NCBI GenBank assembly: GCA_002842205.1
Contig: PHCI01000021.1
Location: 1 to 64,000 of the forward strand
Direction: 5' to 3'
DNA from: Betaproteobacteria bacterium HGW-Betaproteobacteria-3
GTDB taxonomy: Bacteria; Pseudomonadota; Gammaproteobacteria; Burkholderiales; Burkholderiaceae_C
DNA: 64,000 nt
In this document: one piece after another, positions 1 to 8,450 of the stretch
How positions within the stretch are numbered: the first letter of the stretch is position 1
Layout: each line of letters begins with the position of its first letter
Notes under the pieces: generated by a model
Database searches by the model: none
What the model saw: the letters and a program-made list of their open reading frames with translations, nothing else
Told to the model about the DNA's origin: nothing
Made by a program: the position numbers and the translations under genes

Positions 1-56
1 CCGTCGATGACTACGAGGCCTTGCTGCCCTGGCGCATCGCCACGCCCAAGACCTGA
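1..56 (+). CDS. IS66-type transposase, C-terminal fragment (cut by window start)
   Basis: Only the last 17 codons are present, reading VDDYEALLPWRIATPKT and ending in TGA. The LLPW motif close to the C-terminus is characteristic of the large transposase (TnpC) of IS66 elements. The matching terminal repeat just downstream supports the call. Catalytic residues lie outside the window, so activity cannot be judged. Confidence 0.55.
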   Translation, partial: VDDYEALLPWRIATPKT

Positions 57-98
57 ACTGCGGGACAGCGCAAGGGGTGGGGTCTATTGACCGCTTAC
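1..98 (+). mobile_element. Right end of an IS66-family insertion sequence
   Basis: The window opens inside an element whose transposase reading frame closes at position 56. The sequence then runs 42 bases to CGCTTAC at 92-98, the reverse complement of the GTAAGCG start typical of IS66-family terminal inverted repeats. The next eight bases, TTTGCAGC at 99-106, would be one copy of the target duplication; the other copy is outside the window. The element stops 17 bases from the 3' end of the neighbouring minus-strand transporter gene, so the insertion left that gene intact. The left part of the element is not visible. Confidence 0.6.
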
Positions 99-115
99 TT
101 TGCAGCGCCTCGGGC

Positions 116-1198
116 CTACGGTTTGACCTGACGACGTGCAGGCGAGGGGACGGGGTGATCGGCCATCTCCACGCATCTTGCCGCAGAACACTGGAGGGTG
201 TGCATCGGCTGACCCAGGCGAGCGCGGGTCACGAGCATCAACGCGATGCCCGCGAGCATGGCCAGGTATGCGACCGCCGCGCTGGCGCTGAAGGCCGGCA
301 GGCTGCTCAGAAGCAGCGTGTCGTTGCCGCCCGGGACCAGTCCGGCACCCATCCCCATGGACGCGCCAGCGGCGAGATGGCGCAGCGTGGTGGGGGCGCT
401 TTGCGGAAATCTCAGTTGAAATGAACGGCGCTGCCAGCCCGACAGCCCCATGCCCACGATCAATCCGAGTACCAGGACGCCCTGCCAGGGTTTGGGTGCC
501 GGATGCACCACGACGAGATGGGCGATTTCCGTGCGCAGGAAGTTCGAATACGACCATGCGCCTTGCAGCGCATACAAAAGGCCACCGGCGAGCCCCAGCA
601 CGGCTGCCGCCACAGAGAGGTGGTAAGACGGCGCCCAAAGATGGCGATGCCAGCGCGGACCATCCTGCGACTGCGCGAGGCGCCAAAGGCTTTGCAGTTC
701 ATACGCCACCCAGACCAGCAGACCCGCAAGCGCCCAGGGAGCAAACTGCGGCCAGCGCTTCCATGGCGAGGCATGCGCGGTCAGTGTCATGCCGGAACCA
801 TTCCCGATGGACAGGCTGAGAAGCGCAACGCCGACACCGAATCCGATCAACGTGACGAGCATGGCGGTATCACCGTCGACCAGGCGCTGGACCGTGGACA
901 GAGAGCACCCACCGTTGAGCCCTGCGCCCAGCCCAAACAGCAGCCCGCCCAGGAGAGCCCATCCGAGAGCGGCCTGCGTGAGCAGCGGGGCTGTGGGGGT
1001 GTCAAACATGAGGGTCAGCGTGCCGGTGAGCGCAGCCATCCAGAGCATTGCGCGCAGCAGGCTCCAGAGCATGTAGGCGCTGCGATGCTGCAGGACCTCG
1101 CCCACCGCCCGCACGTTGCACAGGCTCGCGCGGTGCGACGCAAAGCCGATCAGGACCACGCACAGGAACGACAGGCTCGGGATCAGCACGGATGACAC
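116..1198 (-). CDS. YeeE/YedE (DUF395) family membrane transporter, probably for a sulfur compound
   Basis: This is a 360-residue polytopic inner-membrane protein with roughly nine hydrophobic segments. The N-terminus carries GFASHRASLCNVRAV and an early loop carries GLGAGLNGGCSLSTVQ; a second glycine-rich copy, GASMGMGAGLVPGGND, lies near residue 290. Paired Gly-rich motifs with conserved Cys are the hallmark of the YeeE/YedE family, whose characterised members import thiosulfate or supply sulfur. In this protein the second motif lacks the usual Cys, so the substrate may differ. It lies 9 bases beyond the end of the DUF3179 gene on the same strand and probably shares its transcript. The IS66 end abuts its 3' side. 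Confidence 0.75.
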   Translation of the reverse strand: MSSVLIPSLSFLCVVLIGFASHRASLCNVRAVGEVLQHRSAYMLWSLLRAMLWMAALTGTLTLMFDTPTAPLLTQAALGWALLGGLLFGLGAGLNGGCSLSTVQRLVDGDTAMLVTLIGFGVGVALLSLSIGNGSGMTLTAHASPWKRWPQFAPWALAGLLVWVAYELQSLWRLAQSQDGPRWHRHLWAPSYHLSVAAAVLGLAGGLLYALQGAWSYSNFLRTEIAHLVVVHPAPKPWQGVLVLGLIVGMGLSGWQRRSFQLRFPQSAPTTLRHLAAGASMGMGAGLVPGGNDTLLLSSLPAFSASAAVAYLAMLAGIALMLVTRARLGQPMHTLQCSAARCVEMADHPVPSPARRQVKP

Positions 1199-1207
1199 CC
1201 CGGGGCT

Positions 1208-2209
1208 TTACGGCGACCGTAGGACCTCGGTTTTGGGGTGGAAAGCAAACCAGGCAAACCAGAACGACATGGTGGACGGCCAAAGCTTGCCGGATTCGTC
1301 AAAGACCTCTGCGGTGCCGTGCGCCCGGTCATACCGGACCCGCAGTGTCTTGTTGGCCACGCGGTCCACCAGCTCCCCGCTGCTGTTGACGGCGCGCGCC
1401 AGTTCGCTGAACGGATAGGCCTTGTGTTTGCCGTTGACTTCCACGCCCACAACCCATTCCTTGACCGGGAAGCGGTTGTCCTGGTGTTCTACATCAAACA
1501 TCAGTTGCTGGACACGGTCGTAACCACGGTAGGGATCGCGCCCATAGTCGCGCTGGAAGCCGGTTTGCGTGGAAAGCACTTCGGTGGCGGGGAAGCGGCT
1601 GCGCCAGTCGGCCCAGGTGGTATGGGTCAGCGGGACTTGCTGCAATTGCGTTCCCTTGCGCGGGCCGCTCACCGCCGTCTGCAGCATCTGTGACCAAAGC
1701 GACTGGCTGGCCCGGTCGTACAGCAACACATCGCTGTTGTAGAGCAGACCCGAGACGCCGAACACCGTCGTCTGGCCGCCGACGGCGGCGTGAAACGCCA
1801 CGCCGGTTCCGCACAGTGGGCAATAGGTCACCACCACAGGCTGATTGCCCAGCCGGTCGTTGACCACTTCGTGCCAGTTCAGGATGCGCACCGGGTAGGC
1901 GCGAATGACGCCATTCAGGTTCAGACCCAGAACGCGGTCGGCGTCCTGAAGTCCCGCTTGCGCGGCGGCCACGAACTTCGGGGCGTCGATGGAGGGGATG
2001 CCGTCTCTCGGTGGGCCGCCGCGCAGGATGGACTGCACCGGGATGCTCGCATTGGAGACGTCGAAGCCGTTGTACTGCTCCGGGTCCGGGGTCATCGCCA
2101 AGGCCCATTGCGCGCACAGGGCCAGTGCGATGGCGAGTACGCCGCCACGCCATGGGGCACGGAAATGTGGTTTGGGCTTCGATTCAGCGCCGGGTGTTCG
2201 ATGGGTCAT
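1208..2209 (-). CDS. DUF3179 domain-containing exported protein
   Basis: The start chosen (MTHRTPG) follows a strong AAGGAGAT ribosome site and gives a 333-residue protein with a signal peptide ending near ALAMTPDP, indicating export. The DUF3179 signature YCPLCGTG sits near residue 145, followed by GVSGLLYNSDVLLYDR and SLWSQM, all conserved in this family. The two cysteines suggest metal or redox chemistry, but the family has no established reaction. It is first in a likely two-gene unit with the YeeE/YedE transporter downstream. Confidence 0.8.
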   Translation of the reverse strand: MTHRTPGAESKPKPHFRAPWRGGVLAIALALCAQWALAMTPDPEQYNGFDVSNASIPVQSILRGGPPRDGIPSIDAPKFVAAAQAGLQDADRVLGLNLNGVIRAYPVRILNWHEVVNDRLGNQPVVVTYCPLCGTGVAFHAAVGGQTTVFGVSGLLYNSDVLLYDRASQSLWSQMLQTAVSGPRKGTQLQQVPLTHTTWADWRSRFPATEVLSTQTGFQRDYGRDPYRGYDRVQQLMFDVEHQDNRFPVKEWVVGVEVNGKHKAYPFSELARAVNSSGELVDRVANKTLRVRYDRAHGTAEVFDESGKLWPSTMSFWFAWFAFHPKTEVLRSP

Positions 2210-2341
2210 GCGGATCTCCTTCGGTGGGGTGCACACGGTATGCACCAATGGACAAACTTGATGGGGTGACGCGATGTCGGATCGCACACGGCTTCGGCAC
2301 GGACGCGCACCCGATTCGACGATGGGGGCATGCGACGCGGA

Positions 2342-3082
2342 TCATGGCGCTGCCACAAAAGCCAGATCGCCAAACCAGGCCACTGTGTTGTCGCCGGTGT
2401 TGTCGGTGTCGCAGCCCAGCGCGATGCCAGAAACCCGGGGGACTGGCCCGCCAAAGGCCTCGGCCCAGTCCTGACCGATATGGCGTTGCACTTGGCGCCA
2501 TTGGCCGGCATGGGCGTTGCCACTGTCCACGACGATCATCCGCAGCCGGTCGGTGTAGGCATTCCAGCCGGACTCTCCGACTTCCTGGACATTGCCCCAG
2601 ACGTAGCAAAGTGCCGCCGTCGGCATGTCGGTTTTGGACATCAGCCGGGCGGTCTGGATCCGGAGGCGATCGCCAAACGACAACCGCTCAACCGGCAAGT
2701 CAAAGAAGACATAGACGCGCGCTGCGTAGTCGTCGTTCTCACGCGACCGGATGTCGGACTTTCGCAGCGCATGCGCGACGCGCCACCGCCATGTCAAGTA
2801 TGGCGTTGCCACGGGATCGACGTTCAGGCGGGCGATCCAGGTCGACGCCGAGCCCGTGGAGCGAACCTGCAGGACGCTCGCCTGCTCGACCTCGACCACG
2901 GCGAACGAATTTGGGTGCGCAACGCCCGGAATTTCCTGGTGTTGCCAGCCGGGGGCCACTGCGGTGCCCGGCGCAGCGGTTGAAAGCAATGGAACTTGCG
3001 ACGCCGCCGCCATCGTTTGGCCCACGGCGTGACCCATGGCGCCGCACGCGGACAGGACAAGGACAGTCCGCCGGTCAATCAT
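2342..3082 (-). CDS. DUF3047 domain-containing exported protein
   Basis: The protein of about 246 residues begins MIDRRTVLVLSACGAMGHA, a signal sequence with a twin-arginine-like start. The mature part has the DUF3047 pattern: SASTWIARLNVDP, TPYLTWRWRV, the DDYAARVYVFF segment, ALCYVWGN, and a C-terminal DTDNTGDNTVAWFGDLAF. The fold is thought to be a beta-sandwich resembling carbohydrate-binding proteins; no enzymatic role is known. It lies between DUF3179 and a YiiX-like hydrolase on the same strand, with gaps of 132 and 37 bases. A start further upstream is possible but would hide the signal sequence. Confidence 0.75.
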   Translation of the reverse strand: MIDRRTVLVLSACGAMGHAVGQTMAAASQVPLLSTAAPGTAVAPGWQHQEIPGVAHPNSFAVVEVEQASVLQVRSTGSASTWIARLNVDPVATPYLTWRWRVAHALRKSDIRSRENDDYAARVYVFFDLPVERLSFGDRLRIQTARLMSKTDMPTAALCYVWGNVQEVGESGWNAYTDRLRMIVVDSGNAHAGQWRQVQRHIGQDWAEAFGGPVPRVSGIALGCDTDNTGDNTVAWFGDLAFVAAP

Positions 3083-3119
3083 GGCGCGGCGGCCCATTCT
3101 GCGGTCTGCGACGTGGGGT

Positions 3120-3938
3120 TCATGCGGTCTCCAGCGTGCCGCCACGCACCGGCGACGGTGCAAATTCTTCGTCATGCCAGGTCAACTTGCGATGGTCGAA
3201 ACCCGCGCTCAGCGTCGGCTTGACGACGGCAAAGTAAGGCGACACGTCAAAATCTTTCGGCACAAACAGGCTGTGATGGCGGACGTGAAGAATCTCGTCA
3301 TGACACTCCGGGCACATGGGGTCGTTGGAGGGCATGGTTTCCACCAGGGGCAGGATGGGGTAGCGGATGGACTGAAACGCCTGCGCAATCAGCGTAGAGC
3401 AGATCGCCCGTGTGGGATCGCCGCTTCCTAGCGCGAGCATGCGGCGTCGCCAGCGGAGCGGTACCGGGGGGGTGGGAAACAGGTAGCGGGCAAGATCGAT
3501 GACGTTTTTAAGATCGTAACGCTGGCCCAACCGATCCGTGACAAACCCGATCAAGGCGCGGATTTCCCCTTCGCGCAGTCCGATCGGACGGCACACCCGG
3601 CAGTGCAAACCCCGAAATTCATCGACACTGACGGCCCGGACACCGTCGCGGATATCGGCTTCAAGAAAGCACAGGTTCCGGCCATTGGGATCAAACTGGC
3701 GGGGTAATGGGCCCGCATAAAGTGCGGCGTGGGACCAGGTGGATTGGGTCAGGTACTTGATGGCCACACTGACCCTGGCTTGCCCTTCAACGAGCAGCAC
3801 ATCGCCTGGCTGGAGGCATGCCAGGAGTCGCTCGGGATCCACGGGCGCTGTGGTGCCGTGGTTATGCCTGGGTGTCGTCAGGTACTGGCCGAGTCGCTGC
3901 CCGATCCAGCGGGCCATCCAGTGAAGGGGGTTTTCCAT
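3120..3938 (-). CDS. YiiX/YebB-like NlpC/P60-superfamily cysteine hydrolase
   Basis: This 272-residue protein shows the permuted papain-like (YiiX/LRAT-like) pattern: GDVLLVEG near residue 46, then the catalytic-type His in STWSHAALY near residue 65, and the nucleophile Cys in RAICSTLIAQAF near residue 187. Known relatives are amidases or acyl-hydrolases acting on peptidoglycan or lipids; the substrate here is unknown. There is no clear signal peptide, though the hydrophobic N-terminus (ENPLHWMARWIG) could associate with a membrane. It is the first gene of the minus-strand block and is divergent from the phosphorylase gene at 4205. Confidence 0.7.
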   Translation of the reverse strand: MENPLHWMARWIGQRLGQYLTTPRHNHGTTAPVDPERLLACLQPGDVLLVEGQARVSVAIKYLTQSTWSHAALYAGPLPRQFDPNGRNLCFLEADIRDGVRAVSVDEFRGLHCRVCRPIGLREGEIRALIGFVTDRLGQRYDLKNVIDLARYLFPTPPVPLRWRRRMLALGSGDPTRAICSTLIAQAFQSIRYPILPLVETMPSNDPMCPECHDEILHVRHHSLFVPKDFDVSPYFAVVKPTLSAGFDHRKLTWHDEEFAPSPVRGGTLETA

Positions 3939-4204
3939 GATGTTGTATTTTCGAAGGTCGATGTGTCTCCGGACCATCAAGGGTGCGCGTGTCTGATCCC
4001 GTCCGGCGCCTTCAGTTCCCCTGCTCGCAGGCGTGGACGGTGGTTGATCCGGATCGGTGGCCCCCACTGCGGGTGGGCGCATCCCCTCGTAAGATGGAAG
4101 ACGAAGACGGCGGCGTATTCCCGGCAGATCCGCGTGACGGGTACCCGGCGGATGCAAGAAACAGCCGCCTCGTTCGTCTAATGGGTTGACCTTCAGGAGA
4201 ATTC

Positions 4205-5089
4205 GTGAAATCTGTTCGTATTGGAATCATTGGCGGCAGCGGTTTGTACCGCATGGACGGTCTGACCGATGTTGAGGAACACGTCATTCAAACCCCTTTC
4301 GGGGCACCTTCTGACGCTTTTCTGGTGGGAAAACTGGACGGCGTCGATGTCGTTTTCCTGGCGCGACATGGCCGTGGCCATGCCTTGATTCCGGGCCAAA
4401 TCCCGTTTCGGGCGAATATTTATGCGATGAAAAAATTAGGCGTCCAGTACCTGGTGTCGGTGTCGGCGGTGGGTTCACTTCGCGAGGACATCGCGCCCCT
4501 CGACATGGTATTGCCCGACCAGTTTATCGACATGACACGCCGCCGTGAGTCCACATTTTTTGGGGACGGCGCCGTCGCGCATGTGGCCATGGCAGATCCG
4601 GTGTGCAGCGTGTTGTCGCAGGTGCTTGCCGACGCGCATGCAGAGGTTTCGCCGTCTGCGTTGTGGCGTGGCCAAAAGCTGCATCGCGGTGGCACCTATG
4701 TCTGCATCGAGGGGCCAGCGTTCTCTACGCGGGCCGAATCCCATTGGTACAGAAGCATGGGTGGCGCCGTGATCGGGATGACCAATATGCCGGAAGCGCG
4801 CCTGGCCCGTGAAGCCGAGATCGCCTACGCCACGTTGGCCTTGGTGACCGATTGGGACAGCTGGAACCCCCATCAGGCTTGCGTGACGGCAGAGATGGCC
4901 ATTGCAAACCTGCAGGGCAATGCGCACAGGGCGCAGGAATTGTTGTCGGTCGCCATCGGGAAAATTTCACGGTCGTGGCCTATTTCCACAGCCCATGAGG
5001 CACTTCGGTCCGCTTTGGTGACGCCGCCATCTACAATGGCCGTGGAGGTGCGAGCTCGCTTGGAGAGCATCGTCTCTAAATACGCGTGA
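4205..5089 (+). CDS. mtnP: S-methyl-5'-thioadenosine phosphorylase (MTAP/PNP family)
   Basis: The enzyme cleaves methylthioadenosine, or a related purine nucleoside, with phosphate to give adenine and a ribose-1-phosphate. It starts at GTG after a GGAGAAT site. Motifs in order are IGIIGGSGLY at the N-terminus, ARHGRGHALIPGQIPFRAN (phosphate site), SVSAVGSL, CIEGPAFSTRAE, GMTNMPEARLAREA (sugar site) and TDWDSW. The two Asp of the last motif favour 6-amino purines, as in true MTA phosphorylases. The length of 294 residues is normal. It is divergent from the YiiX gene. Since an ArsS-type radical SAM gene lies 6 kb away, a role on an arsenic-bearing nucleoside is conceivable but unproven. Confidence 0.85.
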   Translation: MKSVRIGIIGGSGLYRMDGLTDVEEHVIQTPFGAPSDAFLVGKLDGVDVVFLARHGRGHALIPGQIPFRANIYAMKKLGVQYLVSVSAVGSLREDIAPLDMVLPDQFIDMTRRRESTFFGDGAVAHVAMADPVCSVLSQVLADAHAEVSPSALWRGQKLHRGGTYVCIEGPAFSTRAESHWYRSMGGAVIGMTNMPEARLAREAEIAYATLALVTDWDSWNPHQACVTAEMAIANLQGNAHRAQELLSVAIGKISRSWPISTAHEALRSALVTPPSTMAVEVRARLESIVSKYA

Positions 5090-5228
5090 GATGTATCACC
5101 ATGGGTAAGGAATCCTCGGTAAGTGCCGACAATACGGTGCGAGGCGCGATGTAAAGGCCTTGCTTTTCACCTGTTGCAATGGGATTCCTTTGCTGCATCA
5201 TTTTGCGTTGTTCGTTCAGGAGGTCGTG

Positions 5229-5528
5229 ATGAGTTCAATTTCCACAAAGACGCCGGCCATTGCGTTGGCCTTGGCGCTCAGTGCGGCGTTTGCTTCCATG
5301 CCGGTTGCTGCCCAGAGTGCAGGAACCGAAAAGTGCTTCGGCGTAGCCCTCAAGGGCAAGAACGATTGCGCAGCAGGCCCAGGAACCACCTGCGCGGGCA
5401 CCTCCAAGGTCGATCATCAGGCAAACGCATGGTCTCTGGTGCCCAAGGGAACCTGCCTGAATACTGTTTCCAAAACGTCCAATACCGGGTTTGGCCAGCT
5501 GAAAGCCTTCAAGTCCAAGGAAGCCTGA
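5229..5528 (+). CDS. bufA1: DUF2282 bufferin-type RiPP precursor (BufA1-like)
   Basis: This 99-residue protein has a signal peptide (cleavage after MPVAAQ) and a mature part with exactly four cysteines in the DUF2282 spacing: [25 protein letters not shown] and PKGTCLN. In characterised bufferin systems such precursors are exported, have Cys converted to thiooxazole by a DUF692 enzyme, and bind copper. The start was chosen for the AGGAGGTCG site just upstream and because longer forms lack a signal sequence. It is 117 bases ahead of the DUF692 gene and is presumably the first gene of that operon. Confidence 0.85.
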   Translation: MSSISTKTPAIALALALSAAFASMPVAAQSAGTEKCFGVALKGKNDCAAGPGTTCAGTSKVDHQANAWSLVPKGTCLNTVSKTSNTGFGQLKAFKSKEA

Positions 5529-5645
5529 TCGCGCACTTCATCGCAGCCGCCGGTAAGGCTTGCCTTGCCGCGCATCTGAAGAGCTCAAAGGTCTTCCCGC
5601 GAAGACGCGAGGGTTGCGCCGCAAACTGAATGGGGTGTGCACCAA

Positions 5646-6515
5646 ATGACTCAGCAATTGCCCCCGCGCTCTGGCTTGGGCCTCAAGCCCCAGCATTTCA
5701 CGGAGATTGTCGAGAGTCGCCCGGACGTTGGATTTTTTGAAGTTCACGCAGAAAATTACATGGTGGATGGAGGGCCTTTCCACCATTTTCTGGCGCAAAT
5801 TCGCGAAAATTACCCCTTGTCATTGCACGGGGTTGGCATGTCCCTGGGTGGAGAGGATGCCTTGGATGCTGCGCATCTGGACCGGTTGCATTGCTTGATC
5901 GGGCGATACCGGCCGGCAGTGTTTTCCGAGCACCTTGCCTGGTCCAGTCACAGGGGTATTTTTTTCAACGATTTGCTCCCTCTGCCGTACGATGAAGGAG
6001 CCTTGCGGAGGATTTGCGATCACATCGATCAAGTGCAAGACCGTCTGAATTTGCGCATGCTTCTGGAAAATCCGGCCACGTACGTCGAATTTGAAGCTTC
6101 GACCATGAGCGAAGGGCGATTCATGTCCGAGGTCATCCAACGCACCGGATGCGGTCTCCTGCTGGATGTCAACAATGTCCATGTTTCGTGTACGAACCAT
6201 CGGCGAGATCCGTGGCAGGCAATCAATGAACTCCCTTTGCATGCCGTCGGGGAGATCCACCTGGCAGGCTTCGCGCGTGATGCCGATGGCGCGGGCGACG
6301 CACTCCTGATTGACAACCATGGATCGTCGGTGGATCCGTTGGTGTGGCAGTTGTATGCCCGGGTGATTCATCAAATAGGTGCTGTACCGACCTTGATCGA
6401 ATGGGACAACGACGTCCCGGCGTTGTCGGTTTTGATGGCGGAAGCCGGACGGGTTGAGCGCACTCTGTCCGAGGGTCTATCGATCTCCGAGTTTCCCGTG
6501 GATGCGGTCGCGTGA
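5646..6515 (+). CDS. bufB: DUF692 family multinuclear iron oxygenase (BufB-like)
   Basis: This TIM-barrel enzyme of 289 residues belongs to the MbnB/TglH/BufB group, which uses non-heme iron to oxidise peptidyl cysteine. Metal-ligand motifs are visible in order: EVHAENYM, LSLHGVGMSL, SEHLAW, LENPATYVE, LLLDVNNVHVS, EIHLAGF, DNHGSSVD and LIEWDNDVP. It should install thiooxazole-type modification on the neighbouring Cys-containing precursors. An in-frame GTG lies nine bases upstream of the chosen ATG and cannot be excluded. Its stop overlaps the GTG of the DUF2063 gene, so translation is probably coupled. Confidence 0.88.
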   Translation: MTQQLPPRSGLGLKPQHFTEIVESRPDVGFFEVHAENYMVDGGPFHHFLAQIRENYPLSLHGVGMSLGGEDALDAAHLDRLHCLIGRYRPAVFSEHLAWSSHRGIFFNDLLPLPYDEGALRRICDHIDQVQDRLNLRMLLENPATYVEFEASTMSEGRFMSEVIQRTGCGLLLDVNNVHVSCTNHRRDPWQAINELPLHAVGEIHLAGFARDADGAGDALLIDNHGSSVDPLVWQLYARVIHQIGAVPTLIEWDNDVPALSVLMAEAGRVERTLSEGLSISEFPVDAVA

Positions 6516-7306
6516 TCGATTCCGATTTCGCGAACGCCCAATCAGATTGGGCGGCCGCCCTGCTGGACCCGGGGCGGCCGGTTGCGTCCGGGTTGACGGC
6601 CTGGAATAGCTCGGATGCAGCGGTCAGGTTCGCCGTGCACCGCAACAATGTCATGAGCAGCCTGATCGACGCGTTGGCTCAGACATTCCCCGTGGTTCAG
6701 GCATTGGTAGGAGTGGAATTCTTTCGCGCGATGGCAGGGGTGTTCATCAGGAGTTTTCCACCGACTTCGAGAATACTTGCGTTTTACGGTGCCAGGTTTC
6801 CGGAATTCCTCTCCACGTTTGAACCCGCGCTAGCCGTTCCGTACCTGAACGATGTGGCCGCGCTGGAGATGGCCCGGGTGAAGGCCTATCACGCAGCCGA
6901 TTTGCAACCCGTCACCGAAGCGGCGGTGGTCGTTGCGTTGAACAGTGGTGACGCGATCCAAAGTCTGCAGTTCGTGTTGCATCCGTCCCTGACGGTTTTG
7001 GGCTCGGGATTCGCCGCAGTTTCTGTCTGGGCGGCGCACCAGACTCTGGAGGAAACCGATCTGGGCGGACTCGACATCAACGAGCCCGAAAGTGCGCTGG
7101 TCTTCCGCAAGGGGATGGACGTGGTTGTCATGCCGGTTTCTGCCGACACGGCGAGTTTTGTCAGTGCGTTAAGCAGTGGGGTGCCGTTGGGCGAGGCGGC
7201 GGATCATGCTGGAGTTAGGTGCCCGGAATTCGGATTGACCGAGGTGCTGAGCTTTGTTTTTTATAATCAGTTGGTTGTATCGGTAAAACTTTCGTTGGAG
7301 AATTAA
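6512..7306 (+). CDS. bufC: DUF2063 family partner protein (BufC-like)
   Basis: The protein of about 264 residues has the N-terminal DUF2063 domain: WAAALLDPG, then FAVHRNNVMSSLIDALAQTFPVVQALVG and FFRAMAGVFIRSFPPTSRILAFYGARFPEFL. In DUF692/DUF2063 pairs this domain is thought to deliver the precursor peptide to the oxygenase. The start is GTG, overlapping the bufB stop by four bases. The gene ends three bases before the DoxX gene. GC content is noticeably lower than in the core genes of this window, fitting an accessory locus. Confidence 0.85.
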   Translation: MIDSDFANAQSDWAAALLDPGRPVASGLTAWNSSDAAVRFAVHRNNVMSSLIDALAQTFPVVQALVGVEFFRAMAGVFIRSFPPTSRILAFYGARFPEFLSTFEPALAVPYLNDVAALEMARVKAYHAADLQPVTEAAVVVALNSGDAIQSLQFVLHPSLTVLGSGFAAVSVWAAHQTLEETDLGGLDINEPESALVFRKGMDVVVMPVSADTASFVSALSSGVPLGEAADHAGVRCPEFGLTEVLSFVFYNQLVVSVKLSLEN

Positions 7307-7309
7307 AAA

Positions 7310-7849
7310 ATGAGCACAAGAGCGCGGTACAGAAAGGATCAGATGGAAAAAGAAGGGCCCTTTTCCCCACCAGCATTCTGGATTTCTTTCGTCACAATTC
7401 TGGAGCGGATTCCAGACTCGCTGATCGCCATCCTCGCGCGGTTTTCCATGGCAGCCGTGTTTTGGAGTTCCGGTCAAACAAAAATTGAAGGCTTTGCCCT
7501 GAATTTCGTGACCGGGGAAATCAAGCTCGGGTGGCCGCATCTCGCAGACTCGGCCGTGGCGCTCTTTCAGGATGAATACAAATTGCCGTTCTTGGCCCCA
7601 TCGATGGCAGCGCCATTGACCGCGTTGGCCGAACATCTCTTGCCCGTAATGCTTTTGCTCGGCTTGGCCACACGGGTGTCGGCGACGGGGTTACTCGCGA
7701 TCACGCTGGTCATCCAGGTTTTCGTCTATCCCGGTGCGTATGCCACCCATGCGACTTGGGCGGTTGCACTGCTCTTTCTGATCGCCCGTGGGCCGGGTTC
7801 ACTGTCTTTGGATTACTGGTTTACCCGTAGAAACTATTTTGTGAAATAG
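7310..7849 (+). CDS. DoxX family membrane protein of the bufferin locus
   Basis: This 179-residue protein has four predicted membrane segments, including LARFSMAAVFWSSGQTKIEGF, which is the DoxX signature, then LAEHLLPVMLLLGLATR and ATWAVALLFLIARG. DoxX proteins are frequent members of DUF692/DUF2063/DUF2282 operons. They are presumed to act in membrane redox chemistry or copper handling, without a proven reaction. The start at 7310 follows the bufC stop by three bases; an internal ATG at 7343 is an alternative. Confidence 0.8.
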   Translation: MSTRARYRKDQMEKEGPFSPPAFWISFVTILERIPDSLIAILARFSMAAVFWSSGQTKIEGFALNFVTGEIKLGWPHLADSAVALFQDEYKLPFLAPSMAAPLTALAEHLLPVMLLLGLATRVSATGLLAITLVIQVFVYPGAYATHATWAVALLFLIARGPGSLSLDYWFTRRNYFVK

Positions 7850-8022
7850 TCGTCTACAGATAAACTTATTCGGAATTTGACTTGATACACGTTGTGTCGT
7901 GTTCTTGTCGCACCGATAAATATGTCGCCGACACTGTCTGCAGTGCCGGAGCATCGCGCCACCGACTGATCCGTCAGTCAGGGTGGAAATCATCTGTGTC
8001 ATCTTGAACCCAAGGAAATCTT

Positions 8023-8301
8023 ATGAGCAACCTCTCGAGCCAACTCTCCAAAGTGATCGCAACTGCCGTGGTGACCGCTGCCGCCATGTCGGGCCAGGCT
8101 TTTGCTGCCGGCTGCGGTGCAGCCAAGTGCGGCGCCAAGTGCGGCGCCAAGGCCACAGCCGGTGCATGTGGCGCCAAGTGCGGCGCATGCAATGCCAAGG
8201 CAAAAAAGGTCAAGGCCAAGGCTGGTTGTGGTGCCTCCAAGTGTGGCGCCAAGGCCGCTTGCGGTGCAGCCAAGTGCGGCGCTTGCGGCGCCAAGAAGTA
8301 A
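8023..8301 (+). CDS. Cys-rich repeat bufferin precursor (BufA2/HvfA-like)
   Basis: The protein has 92 residues. A signal peptide of about 28 residues ends at GQAFA, and the mature part consists almost only of Ala, Gly, Lys and Cys. Eleven cysteines occur in short units such as AAKCGA, GAKCGAC and GASKCGA. This resembles the HvfA/BufA2 type of RiPP precursor, where repeated KCG motifs are converted to copper-binding thiooxazoles by the DUF692 enzyme. A canonical Glu before GKCG is missing here: the residues before K are Ala or Ser. A good AAGGAAATC site precedes the ATG. The 173-base gap after doxX allows its own promoter. Confidence 0.75.
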   Translation: MSNLSSQLSKVIATAVVTAAAMSGQAFAAGCGAAKCGAKCGAKATAGACGAKCGACNAKAKKVKAKAGCGASKCGAKAACGAAKCGACGAKK

Positions 8302-8450
8302 GGCTTGACGCCTGAAAACAGGCACGAATGACGGCCCATTCAAGATCCGGCAAGATTCCGGTAAGGCCAAATAGGGTCGCTTGATAGATCTTCATTGCAA
8401 GAAAGTAAGGCTCGGGCGGGTTCGGCAGCAGACGGATCCGCCCGAATTTC

